Part shown: piece after piece, positions 56,274 to 63,961 of the stretch
Layout of the letters: each line of letters starts with the position of its first letter
Position numbering within the stretch: the first letter of the stretch is position 1
DNA from: an uncultured Selenomonadales bacterium
GTDB lineage: Bacteria > Bacillota > Negativicutes > Selenomonadales > Selenomonadaceae
Reading direction: 5' to 3'
Assembly: GCA_947165145.1 (NCBI GenBank)
Contig: CAMUZG010000001.1
Location: forward strand, 57,145 to 121,144
DNA length: 64,000 nucleotides
Notes under the pieces: generated by a model
Seen by the model: the letters and a program-made list of their open reading frames with translations, nothing else
Database searches by the model: none
What the model was told of the DNA's origin: nothing
Translations under genes and position numbers: made by a program

Positions 56274-58655
56274 ATGAAACATTTATTCCAAATTTTATCC
56301 GAAACCGAGACCGAAGAGGAAGTTAAGCATTCCTTCGCCAAATTTTTCAAGCTCAAACTATCCACGAAAAAATTTATCGACCTTTACACCGAAGAAATAC
56401 TTTTCGAGTTCAAATTCGACGCTCCAATCAAAAATTCTCTGCAATCTCGCGCGAAATGTGTCGCTCAGGCTCTCTACTACATTCACAGATTAAAATTCGG
56501 CAACGATGAACGCGTTCTAAGCCAAAATATCTGCGTCGTTACCAAATTCAACGCCGTTTTCTTCCCGACCGATGTTTTTGCCGATTTTTACGAAAATCAT
56601 AGCTACGATTGGGACAGAAAACCCAGTTCGCCTTGTCCGAAACTCGTTAAAGCTCTCGAAAACTCAAAAATTGTCGCTCAAGCACGCGTTTATGACTTCT
56701 CGCAAATCGAATCCGAAATTGATTTCTCTACGCTCATCAATAACACTCGCAAACGTCAATCGTCGCTCTTCAATCTCAAAAAACAAATCACCGAGCAAAA
56801 TTTCTACCAAATCTTCCTGTATTGGCAAAGTTTTTTCGGTGAAGCTGTCGAAAACGGTCATAAACCGTCCGAATACTTCATAACCGACATTGAGCAGGGA
56901 AAATCTTCGCTCGTCGATGATAACAGCGTTATTTTTCGCATGAACAGCGGCGAAATCAAAGAAAAACTTATCAATCCCGACGATTACAAGTATTTTTGGA
57001 GCCGTTACGAGAAAATCACGTCCGCACGCGAAATTATTGCCATTCGTCAGAAAATGGACCGCTTAACCGAAACTCCGTTGCGCCGTCGAACAGGTGAATT
57101 CTACACTCCGCTCAATTTTGCCGACAAAGCTATCGATTATCTGCGCCGAACCGTCGGTGATTGGTGGCTTGACGGAAATTTTCGGCTTTGGGACATGGCT
57201 GCTGGTACCGGCAATCTCGAATACGATTTGCCTGCCGACGCGCTCAAATTTTGCTACATTTCGACGCTGTTGCCCGACGACGCCGACTATTGCAAGCACG
57301 CTTTCAGCGACGCAACGGTTTTTCAATACGATTATCTCAACGACAATGCCGATAAATTGCCAAAAAATCTGCGCGGCGACCTCGCGAACCCGAAAATCAA
57401 ATGGATTATCTTCATAAATCCGCCATACGCAACCGCAAATGACTTTCAAAAGAAAAATTTCAGAGGCGGCATTTCAGATACGGCAATTAAAATGCAAATG
57501 ATTGATGAAAATTTTAGAGAATCAACTCGTGAATTGTATATTCAATTTTTATATCGAATAAGCCGTGAATTTTCTGGTCGAACAGCTTGGCTCGGAATGT
57601 TTTCGTCTCTAAGATACATAAGAACAAGACATGATAAAAATTTTCGCGATAAAATTTTCAAGTACAAGTTTGAACGCGGCTTTGTATTCAATTCACAGAA
57701 CTTTGACGGTTGCAATGGCAAATTTCCAGTCGGATTTTTAATTTGGAACCTCGGCGAACAAATTCCGATTGAAACTCAAGAAATTTTGCTTGATGTTTAT
57801 GATTCGTCTGTTGAAAAGGTTGCCAAAAAAATTTTACGTCCTTCTTGTGGCGATGAAGTTTTAAATAAGTGGATTGAACGCCCTGATAGAGTAAAAAAAT
57901 TCCCTCCAATGTCTAGCGCATTGAATATTTCTACAGAAAATAAAATTATTCGTGCTGATACAGTCGCAGAAAATTTTTTGGCGTCATTTATGTGTGTTGC
58001 AAGTGATTTTTCACATCAAAACTTCACAACGTTATTGTCTGCACCGTATATAAATCCAGGAGCATTTTCAATAACGCCAGAGAACTTTGAACAAGCAATG
58101 ATAGTTCACATGGTTCGCCGATTGCCGAAAGCAACGTGGTTGAACGACCGAGATCAATTTATGCAGCCGACTTGTGAACTTTCGCGAGAATTTATCTGCG
58201 ATGCGGTGATATGGAGCCTGTTCGCGCCGTCAAATCAGACAGTTTCGTTGCGAAATGTCGAGTACGAAGGAGAAATTTATCAAATACCGAACAATTTCTA
58301 TCCGTTCGAGTTATCGGAGCTGGAAAATTGGGAATGTTCGTCTCCCGAAATGAGAATGCGAATTGCAATGGCACACGAAGACAGATTTGCGGCAATGTGG
58401 ATAAAAAAACACCGCGACGAGTTGTCTACGGCGGCAAATTCGATATTGAACGCTGGACGAGCGATTTACAAGCGATTTTACGCTGAATTGAACAGATTGG
58501 ACGTTCGGCGTTGGAAAATTTCAGATTGGGACGCGGGCTGGTATCAAATCCGTATGTCATTAGGCGCGACGATTGATTTATCGGAGTTGTCGACGAAACT
58601 TTTGCCGCAAATCTACGAACTGGGCTTTTTGCGCGACGAAGTACGATATTTTTAG
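56274..58655 (+). CDS. Type IIG-like restriction-modification protein (N6-adenine methylase with N-terminal nuclease-like part)
   Basis: 793 residues. SAM-binding motif I is DMAAGTGNLEYDLP (about residue 305) and catalytic motif IV is NPPY (INPPYATAN, about 381): the gamma-class N6-adenine methyltransferase order. TGEFYTP (about 275) is the typical motif X. The first 200 residues contain a TEEILFEFKF segment that could be the E-x-K part of a PD-(D/E)xK nuclease; this is inference. The C-terminal third (550-793) is likely target recognition. No separate specificity or endonuclease gene is near, supporting a single-chain system. The middle (57470-58120) is visibly more A/T-rich than the flanks. 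Confidence 0.8.
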   Translation: MKHLFQILSETETEEEVKHSFAKFFKLKLSTKKFIDLYTEEILFEFKFDAPIKNSLQSRAKCVAQALYYIHRLKFGNDERVLSQNICVVTKFNAVFFPTDVFADFYENHSYDWDRKPSSPCPKLVKALENSKIVAQARVYDFSQIESEIDFSTLINNTRKRQSSLFNLKKQITEQNFYQIFLYWQSFFGEAVENGHKPSEYFITDIEQGKSSLVDDNSVIFRMNSGEIKEKLINPDDYKYFWSRYEKITSAREIIAIRQKMDRLTETPLRRRTGEFYTPLNFADKAIDYLRRTVGDWWLDGNFRLWDMAAGTGNLEYDLPADALKFCYISTLLPDDADYCKHAFSDATVFQYDYLNDNADKLPKNLRGDLANPKIKWIIFINPPYATANDFQKKNFRGGISDTAIKMQMIDENFRESTRELYIQFLYRISREFSGRTAWLGMFSSLRYIRTRHDKNFRDKIFKYKFERGFVFNSQNFDGCNGKFPVGFLIWNLGEQIPIETQEILLDVYDSSVEKVAKKILRPSCGDEVLNKWIERPDRVKKFPPMSSALNISTENKIIRADTVAENFLASFMCVASDFSHQNFTTLLSAPYINPGAFSITPENFEQAMIVHMVRRLPKATWLNDRDQFMQPTCELSREFICDAVIWSLFAPSNQTVSLRNVEYEGEIYQIPNNFYPFELSELENWECSSPEMRMRIAMAHEDRFAAMWIKKHRDELSTAANSILNAGRAIYKRFYAELNRLDVRRWKISDWDAGWYQIRMSLGATIDLSELSTKLLPQIYELGFLRDEVRYF

Positions 58656-58740
58656 CTTGCAAAAGTATTCGGCGTGATTTATAACGTGCATGCAAACCAA
58701 GTGAAAATCATGTAGTTCCACAGAAGCTCACGGCGCAAAA

Positions 58741-58784
58741 AAAAACCCCCATTAGGTTCCGGAAAAACCTTTTGGGGGATGCGC
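58741..58784 (-). terminator. minus-strand terminator
   Basis: CCCCC...GGGGG stem extended by A-T pairs and AGGTT/AACCT around a short loop, followed on the minus strand by nine or ten T residues. No T run follows on the plus strand, so it does not serve the restriction gene. Confidence 0.75.
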
Positions 58785-58811
58785 CTGTTCAGACGCGATT
58801 TGGCATTTCGA

Positions 58812-58901
58812 TCACCGACGCTTGTTACGTAACCAGTCGAGCACTTCGCTTACACCGTAGCGGATTACGGCTTCAGTTACTGTCTTTAAGAACCATATCA
58901 A
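58812..58901 (-). CDS. possible 29-residue amphipathic peptide
   Basis: A TTG-initiated frame reading LIWFLKTVTEAVIRYGVS then EVLDWLRNKRR. It is hydrophobic with a basic end, like small membrane-active peptides. It lies between two minus-strand terminators. There is no clear SD or promoter, so it may be read only by read-through from the toxin-antitoxin transcript. Weak call. Confidence 0.2.
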   Translation of the reverse strand: MIWFLKTVTEAVIRYGVSEVLDWLRNKRR

Positions 58902-58912
58902 AGTTTTCGTTG

Positions 58913-58947
58913 AAAAAACCCGCCGAGCTGTTCGACGGGATTTTTTT
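58913..58947. terminator. bidirectional terminator after the toxin gene
   Basis: CCCG-C-CGA/TCG-A-CGGG stem, flanked by AAAAAA on one side and TTTTTTT on the other. Confidence 0.8.
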
Positions 58948-58967
58948 CGCTATGAAATGCGATATTT

Positions 58968-59222
58968 TTAGTCGTAATGACCTTTGCAAGCGATTATAAC
59001 TAATGTTTCGTCTTCAATGTCGTAAATTAAGAGATTTTTATCATCGATTCTGCGGCTGTAACCTTTTCTGTTGATAAGTTTTTCAGGTTTGCCAATGCCG
59101 TTCATTACTCCGTCGCGTTCAATGCTCTGCAAAAGACGATTGATTCGATTAAATGTTTTACGGTCTTGATTCGCCCAATAAACGTAATCGGAAAATCCGC
59201 GATCATGAAATGTTTTGTTCAT
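58968..59222 (-). CDS. yoeB: YoeB/Txe-type toxin (ribosome-dependent mRNA interferase)
   Basis: 84 residues, the family length. DYVYWANQDRKTFNRINRLLQSI, GIGKPEKL and GYSRRIDDKNLLIYDI follow YoeB; the catalytic Glu (KPEKL), Arg (SRRI) and C-terminal His-Tyr (GHYD) are kept. It would cut mRNA in the ribosomal A site when freed from its antitoxin. Start is ATG 59222, overlapping the antitoxin by 20 nt. Confidence 0.88.
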   Translation of the reverse strand: MNKTFHDRGFSDYVYWANQDRKTFNRINRLLQSIERDGVMNGIGKPEKLINRKGYSRRIDDKNLLIYDIEDETLVIIACKGHYD

Positions 59223-59469
59223 TTACAAATTTCTCCCATTCTTCTGCAGTGAACGTGACAATATTTCTTCCTGCATTGACGTCTTCGATTCGGCGGTCGA
59301 TTTCAGCCCAATAGCGAGCGTTGCGAATTGCCTTAAGAATGTCGATACCGTTGCCTTCTTCGAGCTGTTTATCGAGTTCGTCCTTAAAAAGTTTCAGTTC
59401 GGCGGGCGCGAAGTTTATCAATTTGTTCGCGTCAATGTTTTCTTGGTTCAAAGTTTGCATTTCAATCAT
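59203..59469 (-). CDS. antitoxin partner of the YoeB-like toxin
   Basis: 88 residues from ATG 59469, 9 nt after AAGGAG; the TTG at 59478 lies too close to the SD. It does not look like the usual Phd/YefM fold: the N-terminus is MIEMQTLNQENIDANKLINFAPAELKLFKDEL, followed by a helical middle and a C-terminal NIVTFTAEEWEKFVNEQ, which would suit toxin wrapping. Assignment rests mainly on operon position and overlap. Confidence 0.7.
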   Translation of the reverse strand: MIEMQTLNQENIDANKLINFAPAELKLFKDELDKQLEEGNGIDILKAIRNARYWAEIDRRIEDVNAGRNIVTFTAEEWEKFVNEQNIS

Positions 59470-59490
59470 TTTAATCAACTCCTTGCGAAA

Positions 59491-59519
59491 ATTTTACAAC
59501 ACAACGGCGAATTTTTCAA
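59491..59519 (-). promoter_or_regulatory. toxin-antitoxin promoter
   Basis: Minus strand TTGAAA, 17 nt, TAAAAT. The start point is about 15 nt from the antitoxin ATG, just room for the SD. Confidence 0.65.
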
Positions 59520-59534
59520 ACGAAAAGGATTGCA

Positions 59535-59576
59535 ATAAAAAAAATCCCTCTGCAAAGCGCAGGGGACTTTTTTTTG
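59535..59576. terminator. bidirectional terminator after the AAA ATPase gene
   Basis: CCTCTGC/GCAGGGG stem with a 3-nt-scale loop, A7-8 before and T8 after. It ends the AAA ATPase transcript before the toxin-antitoxin promoter. Confidence 0.8.
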
Positions 59577-59592
59577 GTTTTGATGAAAAAAT

Positions 59593-61647
59593 TTATCTGG
59601 TGAAACCGAGTTGACGCTCATCAACGCAAGTTTTTTCAACATTAACGTCAAAATCTTCGACAGTGAAACGAGTTAGTTCATTTTTGGTGACTGAGCCGTC
59701 AGAATGTTCGTTGACAATGCGTTGAGATTGACGGAGCCACGCTTGTTCAAGAAGATTGCGGACAAAACGACCGTTGCCGAAATTTTTACGTTTGGCGACA
59801 CGAGCGAAGATTTTTCTGCAATGTTTGGCGACTTCGGGGGAAATTTCGTAACCGCGTCTTTTTGCCATGAGTTTGAAGATTTCAGTGAGTTCGTCGGGCG
59901 TATAATCGGGAAAATCGACGTGAAAAGCAATTCTACTGCGCAAACCTTCGTTTCGGTCGAGAAAATCCTTCATTTTGTCCGGATAGCCCGCAAAAATGAC
60001 GATAACGTCGTCGCGATTGTTTTCCATCTCCTGAACGATAGTATTGATCGCTTCGTCGCCGAAAGTTGCATGAGAACCGTCGGATAAACTGTAAGCTTCG
60101 TCAATAAAGAGCACACCACCGCGAGCTTCGCGAAATTTCGTGCGAACAGCCTTTGCAGTCCAACCAACGAACCTTGCAACAAGGTCTGCACGACCACATT
60201 CGACGAAACGACCGCTTTTTAGTACTCCGTCACGTGCGAGAATTTGCGCGAAGAGTCTGGCGACGGTTGTTTTGGCAGAACCTGGATTTCCCGTGAAACA
60301 CATATGCAAAGCAGCCTTTTGACGGTCAAGATTCATGTCTAAACGCATTTTTTGAACGCGATGAGCGGCAATAATCTGTTCAATCAAAGCTTTTTGTTCG
60401 ATTAAACCAATCATTTCTTGAAAATTGGTGTAAGCGTCGTTTTCTTCGGCTGAATTTTCGATTGTAAGGCGATCAACTTCGCGATAAGCGGGATAAGTTT
60501 TATTTTTTAGTGCGCTGCTGAAGAGTTTTTCGCGAACGGTTAAGATTTCTGACGCGCTGAAGGTGAGTTTATCGCCCATAGCCTCCAAAAGTTCGTCTTC
60601 GGTATAAATTGCGGTCTTATCTTCCTCCATCAAGTCTTTAAGGTAAGCCAAAGCCGCATCGCGATTGCCTGAGCCTTCTTGAAGTTCGATTATATGCAGA
60701 TCATCTTGCAGTTGGGAGATTAATTGCGGTGCAAAACCGGGCTTATCGATAGTTTCGACGAAAATGCAGAGTGTATTGCGACTGTAACGCCGAATAACCG
60801 TCGCGATGAACTCAATAACCTCTTCGTAAGCGTGAGCGAAGGGTCCGCTTTTGACACGTTCGCCGCTCAAGTCGATAATTACGGTTCCGCCCGCCGCGTT
60901 ATCCAAAATTTTCTCGAAATCGATTTCATCGTAGCAATTTTCGGTGATATTGGTGATTATGTTGATTCTGCGGCTGATAAGGCGTTTATTTGTGTAAAGT
61001 GTGGCGACAAGCAGATTTGACAGCATAATTGCGGCATTTGTGTTGCCTGCGACGATTTTGTAATGAACAGGTTGACCGTAGAAGTGACGAGCGTTTTCTT
61101 TTGCGTAAATTCGTTTAAATTCTTCGCTGAAAGTTTGGTCGGCAAGCAAACCTTTGGCTTCGTTCATTGCTGTTGCGAAAGACAAGCGTTTTGCAGGACA
61201 AATTATCTCGTGAAGCTTAAAAGTTCGATTATCCAAGCAGTCGAGACCGAGATCTTGATTTATTTGGTAGTAGTCGAAGTTGAAATTATCGGAGCTGTTT
61301 GCCTTGTCGAAGATTTTGCTGAACTTTGTGGCGGTGATTTCGACCAAATCTTTGACGTGAATGTCGTTGATACCGAATTCGTCATGCTCTGAGAAAAATT
61401 TTCGCAAAAGAACGGTCAGTTTTGTTGTTGTAAGTTCTCCGAAGCCGTCAACGGCAACGAGCATTTGAAGTATTTTATTTTTGGCGTGATGAATCAGGAC
61501 TTTGACGCGTTCGCCGTCGATTCCTTCGCTCAATGCCGCGCTCAAGTCGTTCAGTTGCATACGGAAGTTTCGCCGCGTCTCGTTTAAATTTAAACAAGAA
61601 TTTTCGTCTTTCAAGTCGCATGTTATCTGAAATTTGTAGAAAAGCAT
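59593..61647 (-). CDS. CbxX/CfxQ-type AAA ATPase with a large novel N-terminal half
   Basis: 684 residues. The C-terminal 280 residues are an AAA module: Walker A FTGNPGSAKTTVARLFA (Ser in place of the common Thr/Gly), Walker B GGVLFIDEAYSL, sensor IVIFAGYPDKM and Arg finger LRSRIAFHVDFPDY. Relatives remodel Rubisco or act in type VII secretion and spore or phage systems. Residues 1-400 show no recognised domain apart from a possible degenerate NTPase fold (KIVAGNTNAAIMLSNLLVATLY, GGTVIIDLSGERV, CIFVETIDKPGF), so this may be a double-AAA protein with a dead first module. Partner unknown. SD CGGAGG. Confidence 0.82.
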   Translation of the reverse strand: MLFYKFQITCDLKDENSCLNLNETRRNFRMQLNDLSAALSEGIDGERVKVLIHHAKNKILQMLVAVDGFGELTTTKLTVLLRKFFSEHDEFGINDIHVKDLVEITATKFSKIFDKANSSDNFNFDYYQINQDLGLDCLDNRTFKLHEIICPAKRLSFATAMNEAKGLLADQTFSEEFKRIYAKENARHFYGQPVHYKIVAGNTNAAIMLSNLLVATLYTNKRLISRRINIITNITENCYDEIDFEKILDNAAGGTVIIDLSGERVKSGPFAHAYEEVIEFIATVIRRYSRNTLCIFVETIDKPGFAPQLISQLQDDLHIIELQEGSGNRDAALAYLKDLMEEDKTAIYTEDELLEAMGDKLTFSASEILTVREKLFSSALKNKTYPAYREVDRLTIENSAEENDAYTNFQEMIGLIEQKALIEQIIAAHRVQKMRLDMNLDRQKAALHMCFTGNPGSAKTTVARLFAQILARDGVLKSGRFVECGRADLVARFVGWTAKAVRTKFREARGGVLFIDEAYSLSDGSHATFGDEAINTIVQEMENNRDDVIVIFAGYPDKMKDFLDRNEGLRSRIAFHVDFPDYTPDELTEIFKLMAKRRGYEISPEVAKHCRKIFARVAKRKNFGNGRFVRNLLEQAWLRQSQRIVNEHSDGSVTKNELTRFTVEDFDVNVEKTCVDERQLGFTR

Positions 61648-61691
61648 GTTATATCCTCCGTGTCAGCGATATTAACTTTTCAAAGATAACG

Positions 61692-61707
61692 GTGACGGAA
61701 TTGTCAC
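61692..61707. promoter_or_regulatory. palindrome upstream of the AAA ATPase gene
   Basis: GTGAC-GGAATT-GTCAC, a perfect 16-bp palindrome about 45 bp before the ATG and near where a promoter should lie. Candidate operator; it could also be an RNA hairpin. Confidence 0.35.
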
Positions 61708-61805
61708 GCCGTGCTCGACCAAAAATATCCTCCTTCCCGTTTTTCAGTCGGTAAAGAATTTATCGGCGGAAATTCCCCGCGACTTAAGCTTAATTTGGAA
61801 TCAAA

Positions 61806-61844
61806 ATCCTAAAACCTAAAAGCTGACAGCTGAAAGCTAAAAAA
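61806..61844. repeat. heptad tract upstream of livH
   Basis: CCTAAAA-CCTAAAA-GCTGACA-GCTGAAA-GCTAAAA: 7-nt period, combining the units found at rpsK/rpsD and at rpsS/rplV. It lies immediately upstream of the livH promoter, in contrast to the copies next to ribosome sites. Confidence 0.75.
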
Positions 61845-61851
61845 ATAACGC

Positions 61852-61880
61852 GTGACAATGTCGCCGCAAAAAGTTAAAAT
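61852..61880 (+). promoter_or_regulatory. livHM promoter
   Basis: GTGACA, 17 nt, TAAAAT (5/6 matches each). The leader is about 25 nt, with CGAGGAGG before the ATG at 61912. Confidence 0.65.
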
Positions 61881-61911
61881 TCTCTTCAAAACTTATCGAG
61901 GAGGTTTTTTT

Positions 61912-62799
61912 ATGGATTTTGTTCATCAACTCGTTCAGCAGTTGATAAACGGCGTGAGTCTCGGCAGCATATACGCGTTGATTGCTCTCGGCTACACAAT
62001 GATTTACGGCATCATAAAATTGATAAACTTCGCACACGGCGACGTTTACATGGTCGGCGCGTATATCGGCTTCGCGGCGGTGACGATAGGTCACATGTCG
62101 ATTTTACCCGCACTGTTGATTTCAATGGCGTTGACTGCTGTTTTGGGAATGTTGGTCGAGAGAATCGCTTACAAACCGCTGAGACATGCGCCGAGAATTT
62201 CTCTGCTGATAACGGCAATCGGTGTATCGTTCTTTTTGGAGTATGCGAGCATGTATTTCGTGACGCCGACACCGCGAACTTTTCCCGAAACGTCGCTGAA
62301 CTTCGCTTTTAACGTCGGCGGCTTCATCATCAACGGTCAACAGCTACTTATCTTCACCATAACGATTATTTTAATGGCTCTGCTGACTTACATCGTGCAG
62401 AAAACGAAACTCGGCAAGGCAATGCGTGCGGCGAGCTTTGACACGGAAACTGCGCAACTCATGGGCATTGACTCCGATAAAGTTATTTCAATGACGTTTT
62501 GCATTGGTTCAGCGTTGGCGGCAGCGGCAGGCGTTCTCGTCGGCATTTATTACAACACAATTGATCCGCTTATGGGAATCATGCCTGGCTTGAAAGCGTT
62601 CGTTGCGGCAGTTCTCGGCGGTATCGGCATTTTACCCGGCGCAGTTGTCGGCGGAATAGTTTTGGGCGTCGTTGAAGCTCTCGTTGCGGGATTTTTATCG
62701 TCAACATTCCGTGACGCGGCTGCTTTCGCAATTTTGATTTTGGTGCTGTTGATTAAACCGGGCGGTCTCTTCGGCAAGAACACGAACGAAAAGGTGTGA
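61912..62799 (+). CDS. livH: branched-chain amino-acid ABC transporter permease LivH
   Basis: 295 residues from ATG 61912 (MDFVHQLVQQLINGVSLGSIYALIALGYTMIYGIIKLINFAHGD), SD GAGGAGG; the track adds 20 residues read across the promoter. Eight or so membrane helices. The EAA-like cytoplasmic loop TKLGKAMRAASFDTETAQLMGID is conserved. Imports Leu/Ile/Val, or related substrates, with LivM. Only LivM follows. Confidence 0.93.
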   Translation: MDFVHQLVQQLINGVSLGSIYALIALGYTMIYGIIKLINFAHGDVYMVGAYIGFAAVTIGHMSILPALLISMALTAVLGMLVERIAYKPLRHAPRISLLITAIGVSFFLEYASMYFVTPTPRTFPETSLNFAFNVGGFIINGQQLLIFTITIILMALLTYIVQKTKLGKAMRAASFDTETAQLMGIDSDKVISMTFCIGSALAAAAGVLVGIYYNTIDPLMGIMPGLKAFVAAVLGGIGILPGAVVGGIVLGVVEALVAGFLSSTFRDAAAFAILILVLLIKPGGLFGKNTNEKV

Positions 62800-62803
62800 C
62801 GAT

Positions 62804-63769
62804 ATGAACTCGGCAAGGAAAAGAGATTTGGTAATGCTGGTCTTCGGGCTCGTGCTTTACGGCGTGTTGCAGTTGATGATCAGCACGAAAATCATCGGCT
62901 CGTTCTGGGAGCTGAACATAATTTTAATTTGCGTCAACATAATCCTGTCGGCAAGCCTCAATCTGATTAACGGCTACACGGGACAATTTTCGCTGGGACA
63001 CGCGGGCTTTATGGCGGTCGGTGCTTACGTCGGCGTTGTTGCCACGGTTAAATTCGGTTTGCCGCTGATTGTCGCTTTGATTCTCGGTGCGATTGCCGCA
63101 GGATTTTTAGGCTTTTTAATCGGTTTGCCGACATTGCGACTGCGCGGCGACTATCTGGCGATTGCAACGCTCGGTCTCGGCGAAATAATCCGAATTGTTA
63201 TCATGAACATTGATTACGTCGGCGGTGCGGCTGGCTTCAAAGGTATTCCGCATTTGACGAACTTCACTTGGGTTTTCCTGACAATGCTCGTGACGCTGTT
63301 CTTCATAAAAAATTTCGTGAACTCGTCGCACGGACGCGCTTGCATTGCCATTCGCGAAAACGAAATTGCGGCGGAAGCAATGGGCGTCAACACAACGAAA
63401 TACAAAGTCATGGCGTTCACGTTGGGAGCAGCGTTGGCGGGCGTTGCGGGCGGTCTGTTCGCGCACCAATTCTATTTGATAAGCCCGATGTCGTTCACGT
63501 TCATGGCGTCGTTCAATTATCTGATAATGGTCGTTATGGGCGGACTCGGCTCAATCACCGGCTCAATCGCGGGCGCGTTCGTCGTGACGTTCATTTCGGC
63601 GGCGTTGGCGTCATTCCCCGAAGTTCGCATGATAATCTACGCGTTGGCACTGATTTTGATGATGTTCTATCGCCCGCAAGGTTTGTTCGGTTACATGGAG
63701 CTGACGAACATTGCGCCGATAAAAAAATTTCTCGACAAGATTTCTGGCACAAAGTCGCCAGCAACGTGA
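62804..63769 (+). CDS. livM: branched-chain amino-acid ABC transporter permease LivM
   Basis: 321 residues, 4 nt after livH. SASLNLINGYTGQFSLGHAGFMAVGAYVG and the coupling loop SSHGRACIAIRENEIAAEAMGVN are diagnostic. About ten membrane helices. The ATPases LivG/LivF and the binding protein are not next to it: a terminator follows at once. Confidence 0.94.
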   Translation: MNSARKRDLVMLVFGLVLYGVLQLMISTKIIGSFWELNIILICVNIILSASLNLINGYTGQFSLGHAGFMAVGAYVGVVATVKFGLPLIVALILGAIAAGFLGFLIGLPTLRLRGDYLAIATLGLGEIIRIVIMNIDYVGGAAGFKGIPHLTNFTWVFLTMLVTLFFIKNFVNSSHGRACIAIRENEIAAEAMGVNTTKYKVMAFTLGAALAGVAGGLFAHQFYLISPMSFTFMASFNYLIMVVMGGLGSITGSIAGAFVVTFISAALASFPEVRMIIYALALILMMFYRPQGLFGYMELTNIAPIKKFLDKISGTKSPAT

Positions 63770-63795
63770 CGGCACTCATTACGACAAACAAAAAG

Positions 63796-63828
63796 ACTCC
63801 CGCGCAGTTGTCACGGGAGATTTTTTTT
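63796..63828 (+). terminator. terminator after livM
   Basis: CTCCCG/CGGGAG stem, 11-nt loop, then eight T residues. Confidence 0.85.
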
Positions 63829-63844
63829 CGGACAAAATTTTTAA

Positions 63845-63900
63845 CCTAAAAGTGCGAGAATTCCCCCGCCGAGCGGCGGGATGAATCGCGCTTTTTGCTG
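63845..63900 (+). mobile_element. possible remnant or end of an IS200/IS605-like element
   Basis: A compact C/G hairpin (CCCGCC-GAGC-GGCGGG at 63865-63880) followed by ATGAATCGCG and a T-rich run resembles the conserved region at the 3' end of tnpB genes and their omega-RNA. The frame across it (PKSARIPPPSGGMNRAFC) is closed by a stop just upstream, so no transposase is encoded here. Low certainty; the element, if real, may continue beyond the window. Confidence 0.22.
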
Positions 63901-63920
63901 ACATTGTTCTTGTAAAGTAG

Positions 63921-63961
63921 TAACCTAAATTCAGTCGAAATGAATTGAGGTTAGGTATAAT
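63921..63961 (+). promoter_or_regulatory. inverted repeat and TATAAT at the right edge
   Basis: Arms TAACCTAAATTCA and TGAATTGAGGTTA pair over 13 bp with one mismatch around GTCGAAA, followed at once by TATAAT (63956-63961). It may be an operator-promoter of a gene beyond the window or a hairpin of a mobile-element end. No gene is seen in the last 230 bases. Confidence 0.4.
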
